Shown here: positions 45,008 through 55,241 of the stretch, one piece after another | Layout: each line of letters begins with the position of its first letter | How positions within the stretch are numbered: position 1 is the stretch's first letter | Source of the DNA: Ampelocalamus luodianensis | Taxonomy: Eukaryota > Streptophyta > Magnoliopsida > Poales > Poaceae | Assembly: GCA_036346255.1 (NCBI GenBank) | Contig: CM070632.1 | Coordinates: forward strand, 19,609,408 to 19,673,407 | DNA length: 64,000 bases | Direction of reading: 5' to 3' | Translations under genes and position numbers: made by a program | Notes under the pieces: model-generated | Database searches by the model: none | Told to the model about the DNA's origin: nothing | What the model saw: the letters and a program-made list of their open reading frames with translations, nothing else

Positions 45008-48000
45008 TGTGAGGACACCCGGTTATTGGAAATGTACTTAATTAAAATTATACTGTAGCACAATTCTTAATTAAGGAACAGTGCTGCCCCTTTATTAAAG
45101 ATCATGCTAAAGGTATAAATTTAACAAGTGACAAAGCCAATAAACAGGATTCCCGGATATATATATTTCACAATGGTTCCCAGGATGAACGACCATTGCA
45201 TATATATCCTTCAACAACATTGCATCAAATACATACAAGTCATACATTGACATAATTAAACATAAGTTTACAACTTGCGGTTTTAGTACTACATTATGGA
45301 GTGACTTGGTCACTACAACAAGTTCAACAGCGGAAGCAAAATAAAAGTTCAAAATCCACCAATAGCCCCATCCACCCGCAGGCGATTGCGTGGAGGAAAG
45401 AAGTAGCTTTACTCGTTAGCGTCACCCTGATCGGCGCTAACGGGTACTTCATAAAGGTAACCATCCTCACCTGCAACATTAGGTTATAGCACCTTGAGTA
45501 CGGAGGGTACTCAGCAAGTCTTACACAAACTAATAAAAGAAAGTGTTTATTAGAACCTATTCAAAGGAGTAGAATTTATACATGCATAAGGCTACAACAG
45601 GAAGGTATAAAAGTTCAGGTTTGCATAAAGCGATACATCTTAACCTACAAATGCTAAATTTTGATAAAGCAATTTAATAAATCAAAGTTGGACTAGAACA
45701 GTAAGTAAAGACATTAAAGGTAGACAGTACAGTGCATGAATCCCTCATGCAAAACCATAAACCAAAACCAGATTTGTAAATCAAAATTTCTATACAGGTG
45801 ACATCAACTCAAGTTATCGTCCATGACTGTGGACACGGCTATTCGAACAGTTTATACACTGCAGGGCTGTACATCTTTACCCACATGACTTAGCTAGCCC
45901 GTTGCCTTCGGATGCCTCCGAATGATGACATACTTCCTTTGGTATGCCGACCGGGGAAACTAAGATTTGGTATTTTTCAACAAGCTAATACTATTGAGTT
46001 GGACCCCCATGTGTGAACTGATCTCGCTTAAACAACGACTGATAGCATCCGCTAACCGGGCACACATGTTGCGTCGAGAATGCCGATCCAAACAATTAAA
46101 TGCGAATCGGGCTCACTACCCATATTAGGATGCAATCGACATCTTTAAGGTACGTATATGCTACGAGCACATATACGCCTCACCCTTCTAAGAACATCCG
46201 ACATCGACATACAAGCTCACATGGCATACAACGCACTCATAAGACCTAAGCATCTATGCCATACAAGGTCAATACACATATTCTTACTTTCTGTTTCCAA
46301 CCCAATAGTCTTAACATTTTACTTAACCAAACAAATACCATACACTGCATGTGGAAGTACGTGGGGACTTGAATTGAATAGTCGAGTTCGGTCCTTAATT
46401 AACCCTGACAAGTCCACCACAATTCCCAATCTCGTGCACAAAAGCACCATCACTAGCTTCCTCTTGTCCGATCAATTTAAATATAAAACTCATTTCTGAA
46501 ATAAGTAAACTGGACAAAGAGTTTAAAGTAACAAAAGCCATTTGTGATTCCCATGTTTGACAAGATATGCTTGTCAAACTCTAAAATCTCTAGATCGCAT
46601 GTCTAAGCCAAATCTAAAATATATTATAGTATACAAGATCGAGCTAGGGTTAAGTGTATGATTGTAATTAAGGTAATCCACCATGTTAGGTTATAGCTAG
46701 CTACTACAGATCACATTTTTGTATTTTCAGAAAAATAGCATGCACAGATATCACTGGATTTGTAAAAGCTATTGTACAAAATTTGGGATCAATATGGTGC
46801 AGAGAGGAAGCTTGCCTTGATAGTAGTATATTTCTGTTGCAGGCTCAGGATGCTCAGAAATAGGTTCAATCACTTCAGCAAAACCAGATTCTAAAAGAAG
46901 CAATAAAGTCCAATAAATGCCAAAATCGACAATAAGTACAAAATGGAAGAAATATGCATGATCAATGCGAAATGCATGATTATCGTATGCTTAAGTTATA
47001 TCTACCTAATAGTGAGAATAACCCATTTTATCGATACAACTTTTAAATAACAGAAACTATAGTCTAGAACCAAGTTCCAGTTTTCCAGAATTTGAAAAGA
47101 ACAGAAACAGGATAGAAGCAGATTTGGGAAAAAGGGAACTGGATCAAGCAAAGGTTCAAAAATGAAACTTAGCCTGATATTTTAGAGTATTTAATACCCT
47201 AAACTACTCTTAACCCAACCCTAATCGGTTAGATTACAAAATCTGAGGAAAACTTGTATTGTCGGTTAAGTTGACAATAAAGAACAGAGGCAGATCTCTA
47301 CTAATAAGCTAAATAGAGGATGACAAGAATTAAAAGAACAACTTGTTATGCTGCTAGGGTTTAGTTGAAACCTAACTAGGATGATAAGTTGATAGGAGAA
47401 ACCCTAGATCTTGAAAAAGATATGAAAGACCAAAAAGTTAGAATAACAACTTTTTCAGTTTGAAGCAAGTTGAAGCTACTGATAATTAAAAGAATGATTC
47501 ATATGATCTACTAAGGTCCTTAAGATGCCCCAGATGTCAAAAACTAGGGTTTTAGCTTACCAGTATAAGAAAGACACCCAAAAGTTGAGAAAGTTGATTT
47601 TGCTCAACAGAGAGATAACCTTCGGTTTTAACCTACAAAAGATGTCAAAACCTTAGTGCAAGGTGAAACCAGTGATTAAGAGGGACAAGCAATGGACAGG
47701 AGCAAGAAACTCCACTGGACAACAATGGAGGATGAAAAGCTCCTTCGGTCAACACTGGTAACAGCAAAAGCTAGGGTTTATATATAGATGTTGAGCTACA
47801 GTCTAAAGTGGAAGAGTCTAGAGTTGATGAAGTGTCTATTTAGGGCTAAATATCCCAAAAATTAGTTGCATAATCTTTGGGATAAGTCATCTCCTTAGTT
47901 TACAGAGAGGGCTGCGCGCAGAGATAAGGAAGAAGGGAGGCAACATATGACATGTGGGTCCCTTTGTCATCCTCGATCGCGCCTCCTAAAGCTCAAAGAA

Positions 48001-49165
48001 CATCACCGTCCGATTAGAAATGGCGGTGTGATAAATAGAGAGGTAAAAAGGTTTTAATCGGCATCTTTAAATATGGGCCGTGCGATCTAGATCGGTCGAT
48101 TGAGATTTAAACAGAGCTCAAAGGAAATGCGGGGTCTACTTTCAAATCTGGACGTTGGATTGAAATCCAACGATCAACTAAAAAGAATACACGTCATCCT
48201 TTTAGATAAGATGACGCGGCACCGTCCGATTGAATTTCTACGGTCGAGATTGAGAAAACAGCCGGATGGTCCGAATGCATACACAATACGGGCCTTACGA
48301 TTGAAATCCAACGGTCCATTGAATTTGGGCCCTAAAAGCCCGCGGTCAAAAAAGAACGCCGTGGGATTTAGATCCGAAGGTCCACGATGGATGGATCGAG
48401 AATGGACGGCGGAGATCGTGAGGGGATCCGGAGTCGTCCGAATGCATACACCTCCTTTGACCGTTCGATCAAGATCCAAGGGTGGAGGTTGTGGCACATA
48501 CGTGGATAACCCACATGACGTCGCAGCCTTGCCCGTTCGATGGAAGATCAACGGCTCACAGTACGCGATGGATCTTAGGCTCGCGCCCGAGCGTGACTGA
48601 GCCGGACCAAGTTGATCGGGTTGGACCCAACCGCATGGGTTCGAGTCGCTACAGTGCTAGGGTTAGGGTTCAGACCAGATTAGTTGACTAAGCCCTATTC
48701 AAATGCTTAAAGGTTTGACTGGGCTTTTAAAAATAGCAAATAAATTTGTAAAATCATGAAATTTTTACTGGAGGCTACTAGGATGATATATTTCCCAGAT
48801 AAATTTTAAAAATGACATTATCACTTTGTAAAATACATAAATAATTATCCTAACCAGAAAATGTTTATTTAAAGACAATTATTTTTCTTTAAGCCAAAAT
48901 AATTTCTAAAAATTCAACAGAAATTATTTTTGGTCAAGATAATTCATTTAGACTTTAATGAAAACACTTTCCAGTCATAATACAAGGTTTATCTTGTATT
49001 TCCTTTAAGACTTTAAATGGTTCTTTTGGATTTTGGCTAAAAAGGAAAGTTTTAGTTGGTAACAGCAATTCCAAACTGTTATTTATGAACAGTAATGTCA
49101 TGAACAGTGTTCCATTACTGTTCATAAAGCAGATTATTACTGTTTATAAAATTGGGGCTGTTACA
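45008..49165 (-). repeat. 3' LTR of chromovirus
   Basis: 4158 bp, TGTGAGGACACCC...GGGGCTGTTACA on the plus strand. 45008-47893 matches 55242-58122 closely, with sparse substitutions. A TATA-like TATATATAAA lies on the minus strand near 47787-47778. 48000-48570 is filled with degenerate CCGTCCGATTGAAATCCAACGG-like motifs. Confidence 0.92.
48000..48570. repeat. Array of CGTCCGATT/ATCCAACGG motifs in LTR
   Basis: Around ten variants of CCGTYCGATTRAAATCYAACGG occur within 570 bp. One, GTTGGATTGAAATCCAAC at 48151-48168, is palindromic. A few related copies occur in the 58123 LTR (58720-58820). The 166-codon frame here (48100-48600) is built from these motifs and is probably not a gene. Confidence 0.65.
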
Positions 49166-49179
49166 AACCTACCCCCCTT
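49166..49179 (-). other. Polypurine tract of chromovirus
   Basis: On the minus strand AAGGGGGGTAGGTT directly precedes the 3' LTR start TGTAACAGCC. It would prime plus-strand DNA synthesis. Confidence 0.85.
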
Positions 49180-49416
49180 AGGAAAATCTCGTCCTCGAGA
49201 TTTGGAACAAGTTAGAGATGAGGAAGAAGTGAAATAGAGATGATTTATAAGGAAATTCAACATCTGTTGTCTTGATTTCCTTCAAAGATAACAAAGAAGA
49301 ACTTTACATAATAACATAGTGTTATCATTACATCTTTGTTTACATTGCTTTGTTTAAGCTTTCCTTTCTTGATTCAAAGGAAAATTCTAAACAACAAAAA
49401 GATGGGGGTGCTCAAT

Positions 49417-50856
49417 CTACATCAGATCTTCGCGCTCCCAAGTGGCTTCATCCTCAGAATGATTAGCCCACTGAATTTTCAAGAACTTGATAGTACGACT
49501 TCTTGTCCTGCGTTCCATTGTGTCGAGGATACGTACTGGTTGTTCTTGATAGGAAAGGTCAGGTTGGAGATCAAGATGCTCATAAGCAGTTGCCTCAATA
49601 GGAACACGAAGGCATTTCTTCAATTGAGACACATGAGAAGTATCATGCACTGCAGAGAGTGATTCAGGTAGTTCTAGTTGATAAGCTACAGCTCCTCGTT
49701 TTGCAATGATTCGGAAAGGTCCGATATAACGAGGTGCGAGCTTCCCTTTTACCTGAAAACGATGAGTGCCTTTCATCGGTGATACTTTAAGATAGACATG
49801 GTCATCTACCTCAAAGCTTAATTCACGACGACGATGATCAGCATAGCTCTTCTGACGAGACTGAGCAGTTTTCAAACAATCTCGAATCAGACGAACTTGC
49901 TCTTCTGCTTCCTTTACCAAGTCTGGACCATAGAATGATCTTTCACCAAACTCGGACCAATTTAATGGGGTCCTACAAGCTCTCCCATACAAGGCTTCAA
50001 AAGGTGACATTTGAATACTTGCTTGGTAGCTATTATTGTAGGAAAATTCCACATATGGCAAAGATTTCTCCCAGTCCTTGCTATAGGATAGTACATAGGC
50101 TCGAAGAAGATCTTCCATCACTTGGATCACTCTCTCAGTCTGACCACTAGTTTGAGGATGATAAGCAGTACTGAAAGAGAGTTCAGTCCCCATAGCCTGA
50201 TGAAGACAATTCCAAAAGTGGGAAGTAACCGAGGCCACGGTCGAAACAATGACCTTGGGAACACCATGAAGACAAACAATTCTAGCAATATAAAGCTCAC
50301 TAGCGCTTGCCACTAAAGATGGTTTTGACCGGAATAAAATGAGCCACCTTTGTCAAACGGTCGATGATTACCCAAATGGCATCGGATCCATTGGAAGTCT
50401 TGGGAAGACCAGTAACAAAATCCATACCGATCTCTTCCCACTTCCACTATGGAATAGGCAAAGGCTGAAGGGTACCACTGGCTTCGATGTTCAATTTTTA
50501 ACCCTTTGGCAAATATCACATTCAGCAACATACTGAGCAATCTGCCTTTTCATTTGGCTCCACCAAAATGTTTTCTTCAAATCCTGATACATCTTGGTAC
50601 TTCCAGGATGTAGAGAAAACTTGGAATTATGAGATTCTCTGAGAATTAGACTCTTCAATTGAGGATCCGCAGGTACTACCAAACGATTGCGATATCGAAT
50701 CATACCGCGATCATCTTCAGAAAACTCGTTGGCTTTGCCTGCCTTCAAATTTTTCTTGATTTCATCTACCTCGGCATCAGTTTTCTGGGCCTCAAGAATC
50801 TGAGATTCTAATGTCGACTCCACTTGTAATGCAGCAAGAAAACCTTCTTCCACCAA
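49417..50856 (-). pseudogene. pol: Integrase with chromodomain, catalytically dead
   Basis: The first frame (50856-50491) carries the HHCC zinc finger: SHNSKFSLHPGSTKMYQDLK, then CDICQRVKN. A frameshift (50540-50313) covers the part that should hold the first catalytic Asp. The next frame (50313-49417) holds VSTVASVTSHFW where active elements have VSDRGxxFTSxFW, so the second catalytic Asp is lost through three single-base deletions that restore frame. AYHPQTSGQTERVIQ with the conserved catalytic Glu region follows, then the GPY/F module (LAPRYIGPFRI) and a chromodomain (RRTRSRTIKFLKIQW, DEATWERED). Integrase would insert the cDNA, with the chromodomain directing it to heterochromatin; this copy cannot. 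Confidence 0.88.
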
Positions 50857-51793
50857 GTCAAGACTTAGGCGCCAAAATCAGCACACAAGTCCTCGGCGCA
50901 GTAGAGAAAATGTGCAGTTGCATTGTGACTTTCTGCTTAAAGCGTCTGTCACAACATTGGCTTTGCCTGGGTGATAGTGAATACCCATGTCATAGTCCTT
51001 GATTAGTTCAAGCCATCTTCTTTGCCTCATATTCAAATCAGATTGAGTGAATATATACTTTAGGCTTTTATGATCGTGATAGATCTCACAACGACACGAG
51101 AAGGTAATGTCGCCAAATCTTCAATGCATGGACTACGGCAGCCAATTCCAAATCATGAGTAGGATAATTGACTTCATGAGGGCGCAACTGCCGAGATGCA
51201 TATGCCACAACTCGGCCTTCTTGCATAAGCACACAGCCAAGTCCATGGCGAGATGCATCGCAATAAATGTCAAAGCTCTTAAGAACATCCTAAGAGTAAG
51301 AACTGGAGCTTTAGTCAAGAGAGTTCTCGAGCAAAACTCTCCTCACATTTAGTGACCATTCAAATTTCTTCCCTTTTTGCAAAAGCTGAGTCAAAGGTCT
51401 AGCAATTTTGAAGAAATTTTCAATGAACCTACGGTAATAACCCGCAAGTCCAAGAAAACTTGGATCTCGTGGACACTCTTGGGAGGCTTCCAATCTAGTA
51501 CATCTTGTACCTTGCTTGGATCAACAATGATACCTCCTTCGGATAACACATGTCCCGTAAATGCAACTTCTCGAGCCGAAAGCACACTTGCTAAACTTAG
51601 CATACAATGATGCTTACGAGTGTTTCAAAGACAAGCCTCAAATGTTGTTCATGGTCCTTATCGACTTGGAATAAATAAGGATGTCGCCAATGAACACGAC
51701 AACGAACTTATCCAAGAAATCCATGAACACCGAATTCATAAGGTTCATAAAATAAGTGGAGCATTGGTCGGACCAAAGGACATGACAAGATAC
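50857..51793 (-). pseudogene. pol: End of RT plus RNase H, frameshifted
   Basis: Pieces lie in different frames. SFGPTNAP is followed by VVVFIGDILIYSKS, where the RT active site FIDD has become FIGD (GGC at 51686-51688). Then come FTGHVLSEGGIIVDPSKVQD and LGLAGYYRRFIENF (RT thumb and connection), KKFEWS, and an RNase H start with the FDIYCDAS and HEVNYPTHDLE regions readable only by changing frame. At least four frame changes occur. The RNase H end before the integrase zinc finger is poorly preserved. Confidence 0.8.
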
Positions 51794-52650
51794 TCATAAA
51801 CCGTAACGAGTAGAGAAAGCTGTTTTGGGAATGTCCTCAGCTCTAACCTTGATTTGATGATAGCCCGACCGCAAATCAATCTTTGAAAAGACTCGGGCAC
51901 CAACCAACTGATCAAAAAGATCATCAATGCGAGGCAAAGGATACTTGTTCTTGATAGTGACCTCATTTAACGGACGGTAGTCCACACACATCCGCAAAGT
52001 ATTGTCTTTCTTCTTGACAAATAAAGCCGGGCATCCCCAAGGTGAGGAACTCGGTCGAATAAATCCTTTGTCAAGCAATTCTCCGAGTTGTGTCTTTAAT
52101 TCAACCAACTCGTTGACAGGCATTCGATAAGGACTTCTGGATATAGGAGCGGTTCCAGGAACTAGTTCAATTACGAACTCCACCTCCCAGTCTGGTGGCA
52201 ATCCGGGAAGGTCTTCAGGAAAGACATCAACATACTCACAAACAATCGGTACCGACTCCAAGGAGGGAGTGGTATCAACTTGGTGAGCACAAAGATGAGA
52301 ACCCATTGTCCTGGATTGAAAAACGACTGAAGTGCCGCTTTCATTAGTTAAAGAAATAGATCTTTGAGCACAATTAATTTGCCCAAGGTTCTTGGATAAC
52401 CAATCCATTCCCAAGATAACATCCAACCCTTTAGAATCTATCACAATCAAATCAGCCCAAAAGTCTACCCCTTCAATATTTATATTGACACCATGGCAGA
52501 CTTGATTAGTCATAAAGACAGATCCCGGTGAGTGGATGATATGGGGTGGATGAAGATGATGCACAATTAACTGATGTTGAGTAGCAAACTGCCTACTAAC
52601 AAATGAATGGGATGCTCCAGAATCAAATAAAACAAAGAGCGATCTTGAAA
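51794..52650 (-). pseudogene. pol: Protease and RT N-terminal part of chromovirus pol
   Basis: The protease has VLFDSGASHSFVS (intact D-S-G), then GVDFWADLIVIDSKGLDVIL and GMDWLSKN, the usual gypsy protease end. RT follows with LGELLDKGFIRPSSSPWG, RMCVDYRPLNEVTIKNKYPL, PRIDDLFDQL and FSKIDLRSGYHQIKV, which includes the first catalytic Asp of RT. The frame ends at 51794, where one base is missing before the YEYLVMSFG motif. Protease would process the polyprotein and RT copy the RNA. This part is well kept, but the enzyme is broken downstream. Confidence 0.88.
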
Positions 52651-52696
52651 TTAACTAGGAGCATACCAAGAACAACTTCAGAGTGACACCGCTTCC

Positions 52697-53875
52697 TCAA
52701 CGATGTCGATTCACGCGCCTCGAACCGAACAGTCGGTCGCTTGACCACGATCGGGAAGGTGGTGCAGAACGCACAATAGCTGGGGAAGGGGAAATAGGTG
52801 GTATCCCTTGAGCCTTGGCATAGCACTGATTGGCGAAATGCCCTGGGCGCCCACATTGGTAACATATGACTCCCGGCCTGACAGTAACAACAGATGGTGG
52901 CCGGTTTCCACTAGGTCTTGGTTGATTAGTGGAAGAAGATGGACGAGGGGCAAACACTGCCGACCTTGGTGCAAGTGGAGCTGGTGCTCGCGGTGGTCTA
53001 GGCAACCACATGCGAGGCCTTGGCGAACTGCCACTAGGAACAAACTGAGAAGTCCTCTGTCGCTTGCGTGACTCCTCCAAAGCCTTGCTCTTACTTTCGG
53101 CCACAATAGCTTTGTTGACCAAATGGGAGAAATTCCTGAAGTCATGCAAAGCTACAGCCATTTGCAACTCCTCCGACAGCCCATTCAAAAACCGGTTTCG
53201 ACGACGGAGGTCAGTCGAAACATCATCAGGAGCATATCTGGCAAGGAAATTGAATTCATGCAGATACTCGGTTACAGACTTTCGCCCTTGCTTAAGAGCG
53301 AGGAATTCCTGTTGTTTGATCATCATGACCCCTTCAGGAATATGAGCTTCGCGAAAAGCCTCCACGAACTCATCCCAAGTAGGGACATGTCCAGCAGGCT
53401 AAATGGCAAGAAGATTATCCCACCATATGCTAGCCGCTCCATCTAGCTGGTAACTGGCAAAAAGGACCTTCTCCCTCTCGGAACATTGAGCAATCAATAA
53501 CTTCTTCTCAATGGTCCGAAGCCAGTCCTCAGCTTCCATGGGATCTTGAGAGCTAGAGAACACTGGCGGGTTAGTTCGCTGAAAGTCAGCAAGACTGCCC
53601 TGCACATGATGACCTCCTGCTCTGACGGCTGGTGCAACAGGAGAAGAAGTGTTGCGCGCAATCTGCTCCAGAATACGCGTTTGGTCCATTCTGTTGCGCT
53701 CAATTTGCATGAGCACATCAGCCATAGAAGGTGGTGGGGGAAGCTCCTCTTCCTGGGGACCACCTTGCGGACCCTGAGAGCTGGAAGGTTCAGTCGGCCC
53801 TCCCTGAGAATGGGGCACGGGAGTCGACATGCCCTTCCCTTGTTGCGCTTGCGCACGAGTAGTAGGTCCTGTCAT
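52697..53875 (-). pseudogene. gag: Chromovirus gag with one in-frame amber stop
   Basis: The start is at 53875 (MTGPTTRAQAQQGKGMS). A disordered N-terminus with ELPPPPSMADVL leads to IERNRMDQTRILEQIARN, then the Retrotrans_gag core: FQRTNPPVFSSSQDPMEAED, WLRTIEKKL and GAASIWWDNLL. TAG at 53399-53401 replaces the CAG that the sister element (62694) keeps in MQPAGHV. The same frame continues with FREAHIPEGVMMIKQQEFLA, LKQGRKSVTEYLHEFNFLAR and the zinc knuckle CYQCGRPGHFANQC (CX2CX4HX4C). Gag forms particles and binds RNA; read-through of the single stop would give a full-length protein. Confidence 0.9.
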
Positions 53876-54178
53876 CCTGTCACCATATCATGGTTAACAA
53901 CATAACAAGGATATACTCGGCAAACACAAACAAGGTTGCAATTAGGAAAGAAACAAATACTACACTTATAATGCATTATGTTATGTCATGCATTCAGATT
54001 AACACCAAAACCAGAAGCTTCATATATACAACAAAAAGATTCGGTTCCAGTCTCACAGCAGAGTCGGCCATAAAGGTCAGATTACAAAACCAAAAGTTGA
54101 ACTTACATATTCTGTACAAAATACTACTGCCTTATTACATACATTTTATTTAAGGGCAACCACTAAACCTAAAGACAC

Positions 54179-55021
54179 CTATCCACGAGGATTCATCGTC
54201 GAAGTACTAGCATAAAGATCCCGATTAAAGTTCACCGGAAACTCATTCAAAAGATGAGCTCCAGGGGAACCCGTGTCAACAGGATCCAAAGGGCTAATAA
54301 GACGCCTCGGAGATCCTAGAAGTGGCTGGTGACCTCCAGGAGGTGCAGTTCGCAGAGTGCGAGGAAAACCTGCAGTCATCCGGGCTTGACGCACTTGTCC
54401 ATAAACAGGCACGCACCCGGCTACTTCTGGAAGTCGATAAAGAGGTGGTGCAGCAGCAGCGGGAGAGGTCTCGTTGTCACCATAAAGCACGTTGCGAGGA
54501 ACGCGGTTCATGTTGACTCCAAGAAGCAGGTACTCCTGGGCCTCATTAAGGCGATGCCGAGTTTCCCACAACTCTCTCACAATGCAGCGATGGATCTGGT
54601 CCATGATGCGGACCATCCTCGCCAACTGTCGCACCTGTGGGTCTTCGCCAAACTGTATCTCATCGAACATGCTCACTTCGGAGGTAGGACCTTGATTCGG
54701 GAAGTGGTCATAGGGCGGTTGAGACAATTCCATCAAATCATGACGAAGAAGGCTCATCATCCTACTTGCAGCTTCCTGAACAGCCATAGCCTCAGAGGTG
54801 GCAAGTGCTTGGACACAGTAGGGAACACTGCAGGCTACATGCCTAGCGATAACGTTGATGAAGGCACGGTATTCCTCCATCCCTGGGCCTCGGTCTCGTC
54901 CATAGATGGCGTACTCCGGCTGGTAGGTGAAATTGGATCGCCACATCATGTCCCGCAGCAAAGCTGGAAACCCATCAACATCCTCGGCTCGGGTCTCCTT
55001 GACCAAGTACCACCCGCTCAT
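54179..55021 (-). CDS. Extra ORF upstream of gag (orf0-like), 280 codons, intact
   Basis: It starts MSGWYLVKETRAEDVDGFPA at 55021, about 205 bases after the primer site, and ends at 54179, some 300 bases before gag, on the same strand. The N-terminal two thirds look helical and globular (ARHVACSVPYCVQALATSEA, MMSLLRHDLMELSQPPYDHF, RIMDQIHRCIVRELWETRHR), and the last third is Pro/Gly/Arg-rich. I see no zinc finger, signal peptide or membrane segment. Rice RIRE3/RIRE8-type elements are known for an additional ORF before gag; position and length fit that, but the role is unknown. It is the only uninterrupted retroelement frame here. Confidence 0.65.
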   Translation of the reverse strand: MSGWYLVKETRAEDVDGFPALLRDMMWRSNFTYQPEYAIYGRDRGPGMEEYRAFINVIARHVACSVPYCVQALATSEAMAVQEAASRMMSLLRHDLMELSQPPYDHFPNQGPTSEVSMFDEIQFGEDPQVRQLARMVRIMDQIHRCIVRELWETRHRLNEAQEYLLLGVNMNRVPRNVLYGDNETSPAAAAPPLYRLPEVAGCVPVYGQVRQARMTAGFPRTLRTAPPGGHQPLLGSPRRLISPLDPVDTGSPGAHLLNEFPVNFNRDLYASTSTMNPRG

Positions 55022-55225
55022 CTATAGACAAAAAGACAAGATAAGAAACAATTCACTTTTACAAAAACCAACAGAAAGTTGGGACAAGAATTGATATTAA
55101 GGAGGATAAGAAATAAAAGATGTCATTCTTAAGCTTTCGAAAATATATTACTACTTAAAAATAATTTTCCCAGAAGACTCTCTAATTACTTCGGCCATGC
55201 TACTTCTAACCTACAGGCAACGTAT

Positions 55226-55237
55226 GCTCTGATACCA
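55226..55237 (-). other. Primer binding site of chromovirus
   Basis: On the minus strand TGGTATCAGAGC, an exact match to the initiator-Met tRNA complement, four bases after the 5' LTR. Confidence 0.9.
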
Positions 55238-55241
55238 ACGC

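Noticed and set aside
48100..48600. A 166-codon open frame in the chromovirus LTR
   Set aside because: It lies in the LTR and is built from repeated CGTCCGAT/ATCCAACGG motifs, with an overlapping open frame on the other strand. No domain.
54329..55027. A 232-codon plus-strand frame
   Set aside because: It is the opposite-strand shadow of the orf0-like frame, which has the right orientation and position relative to gag.
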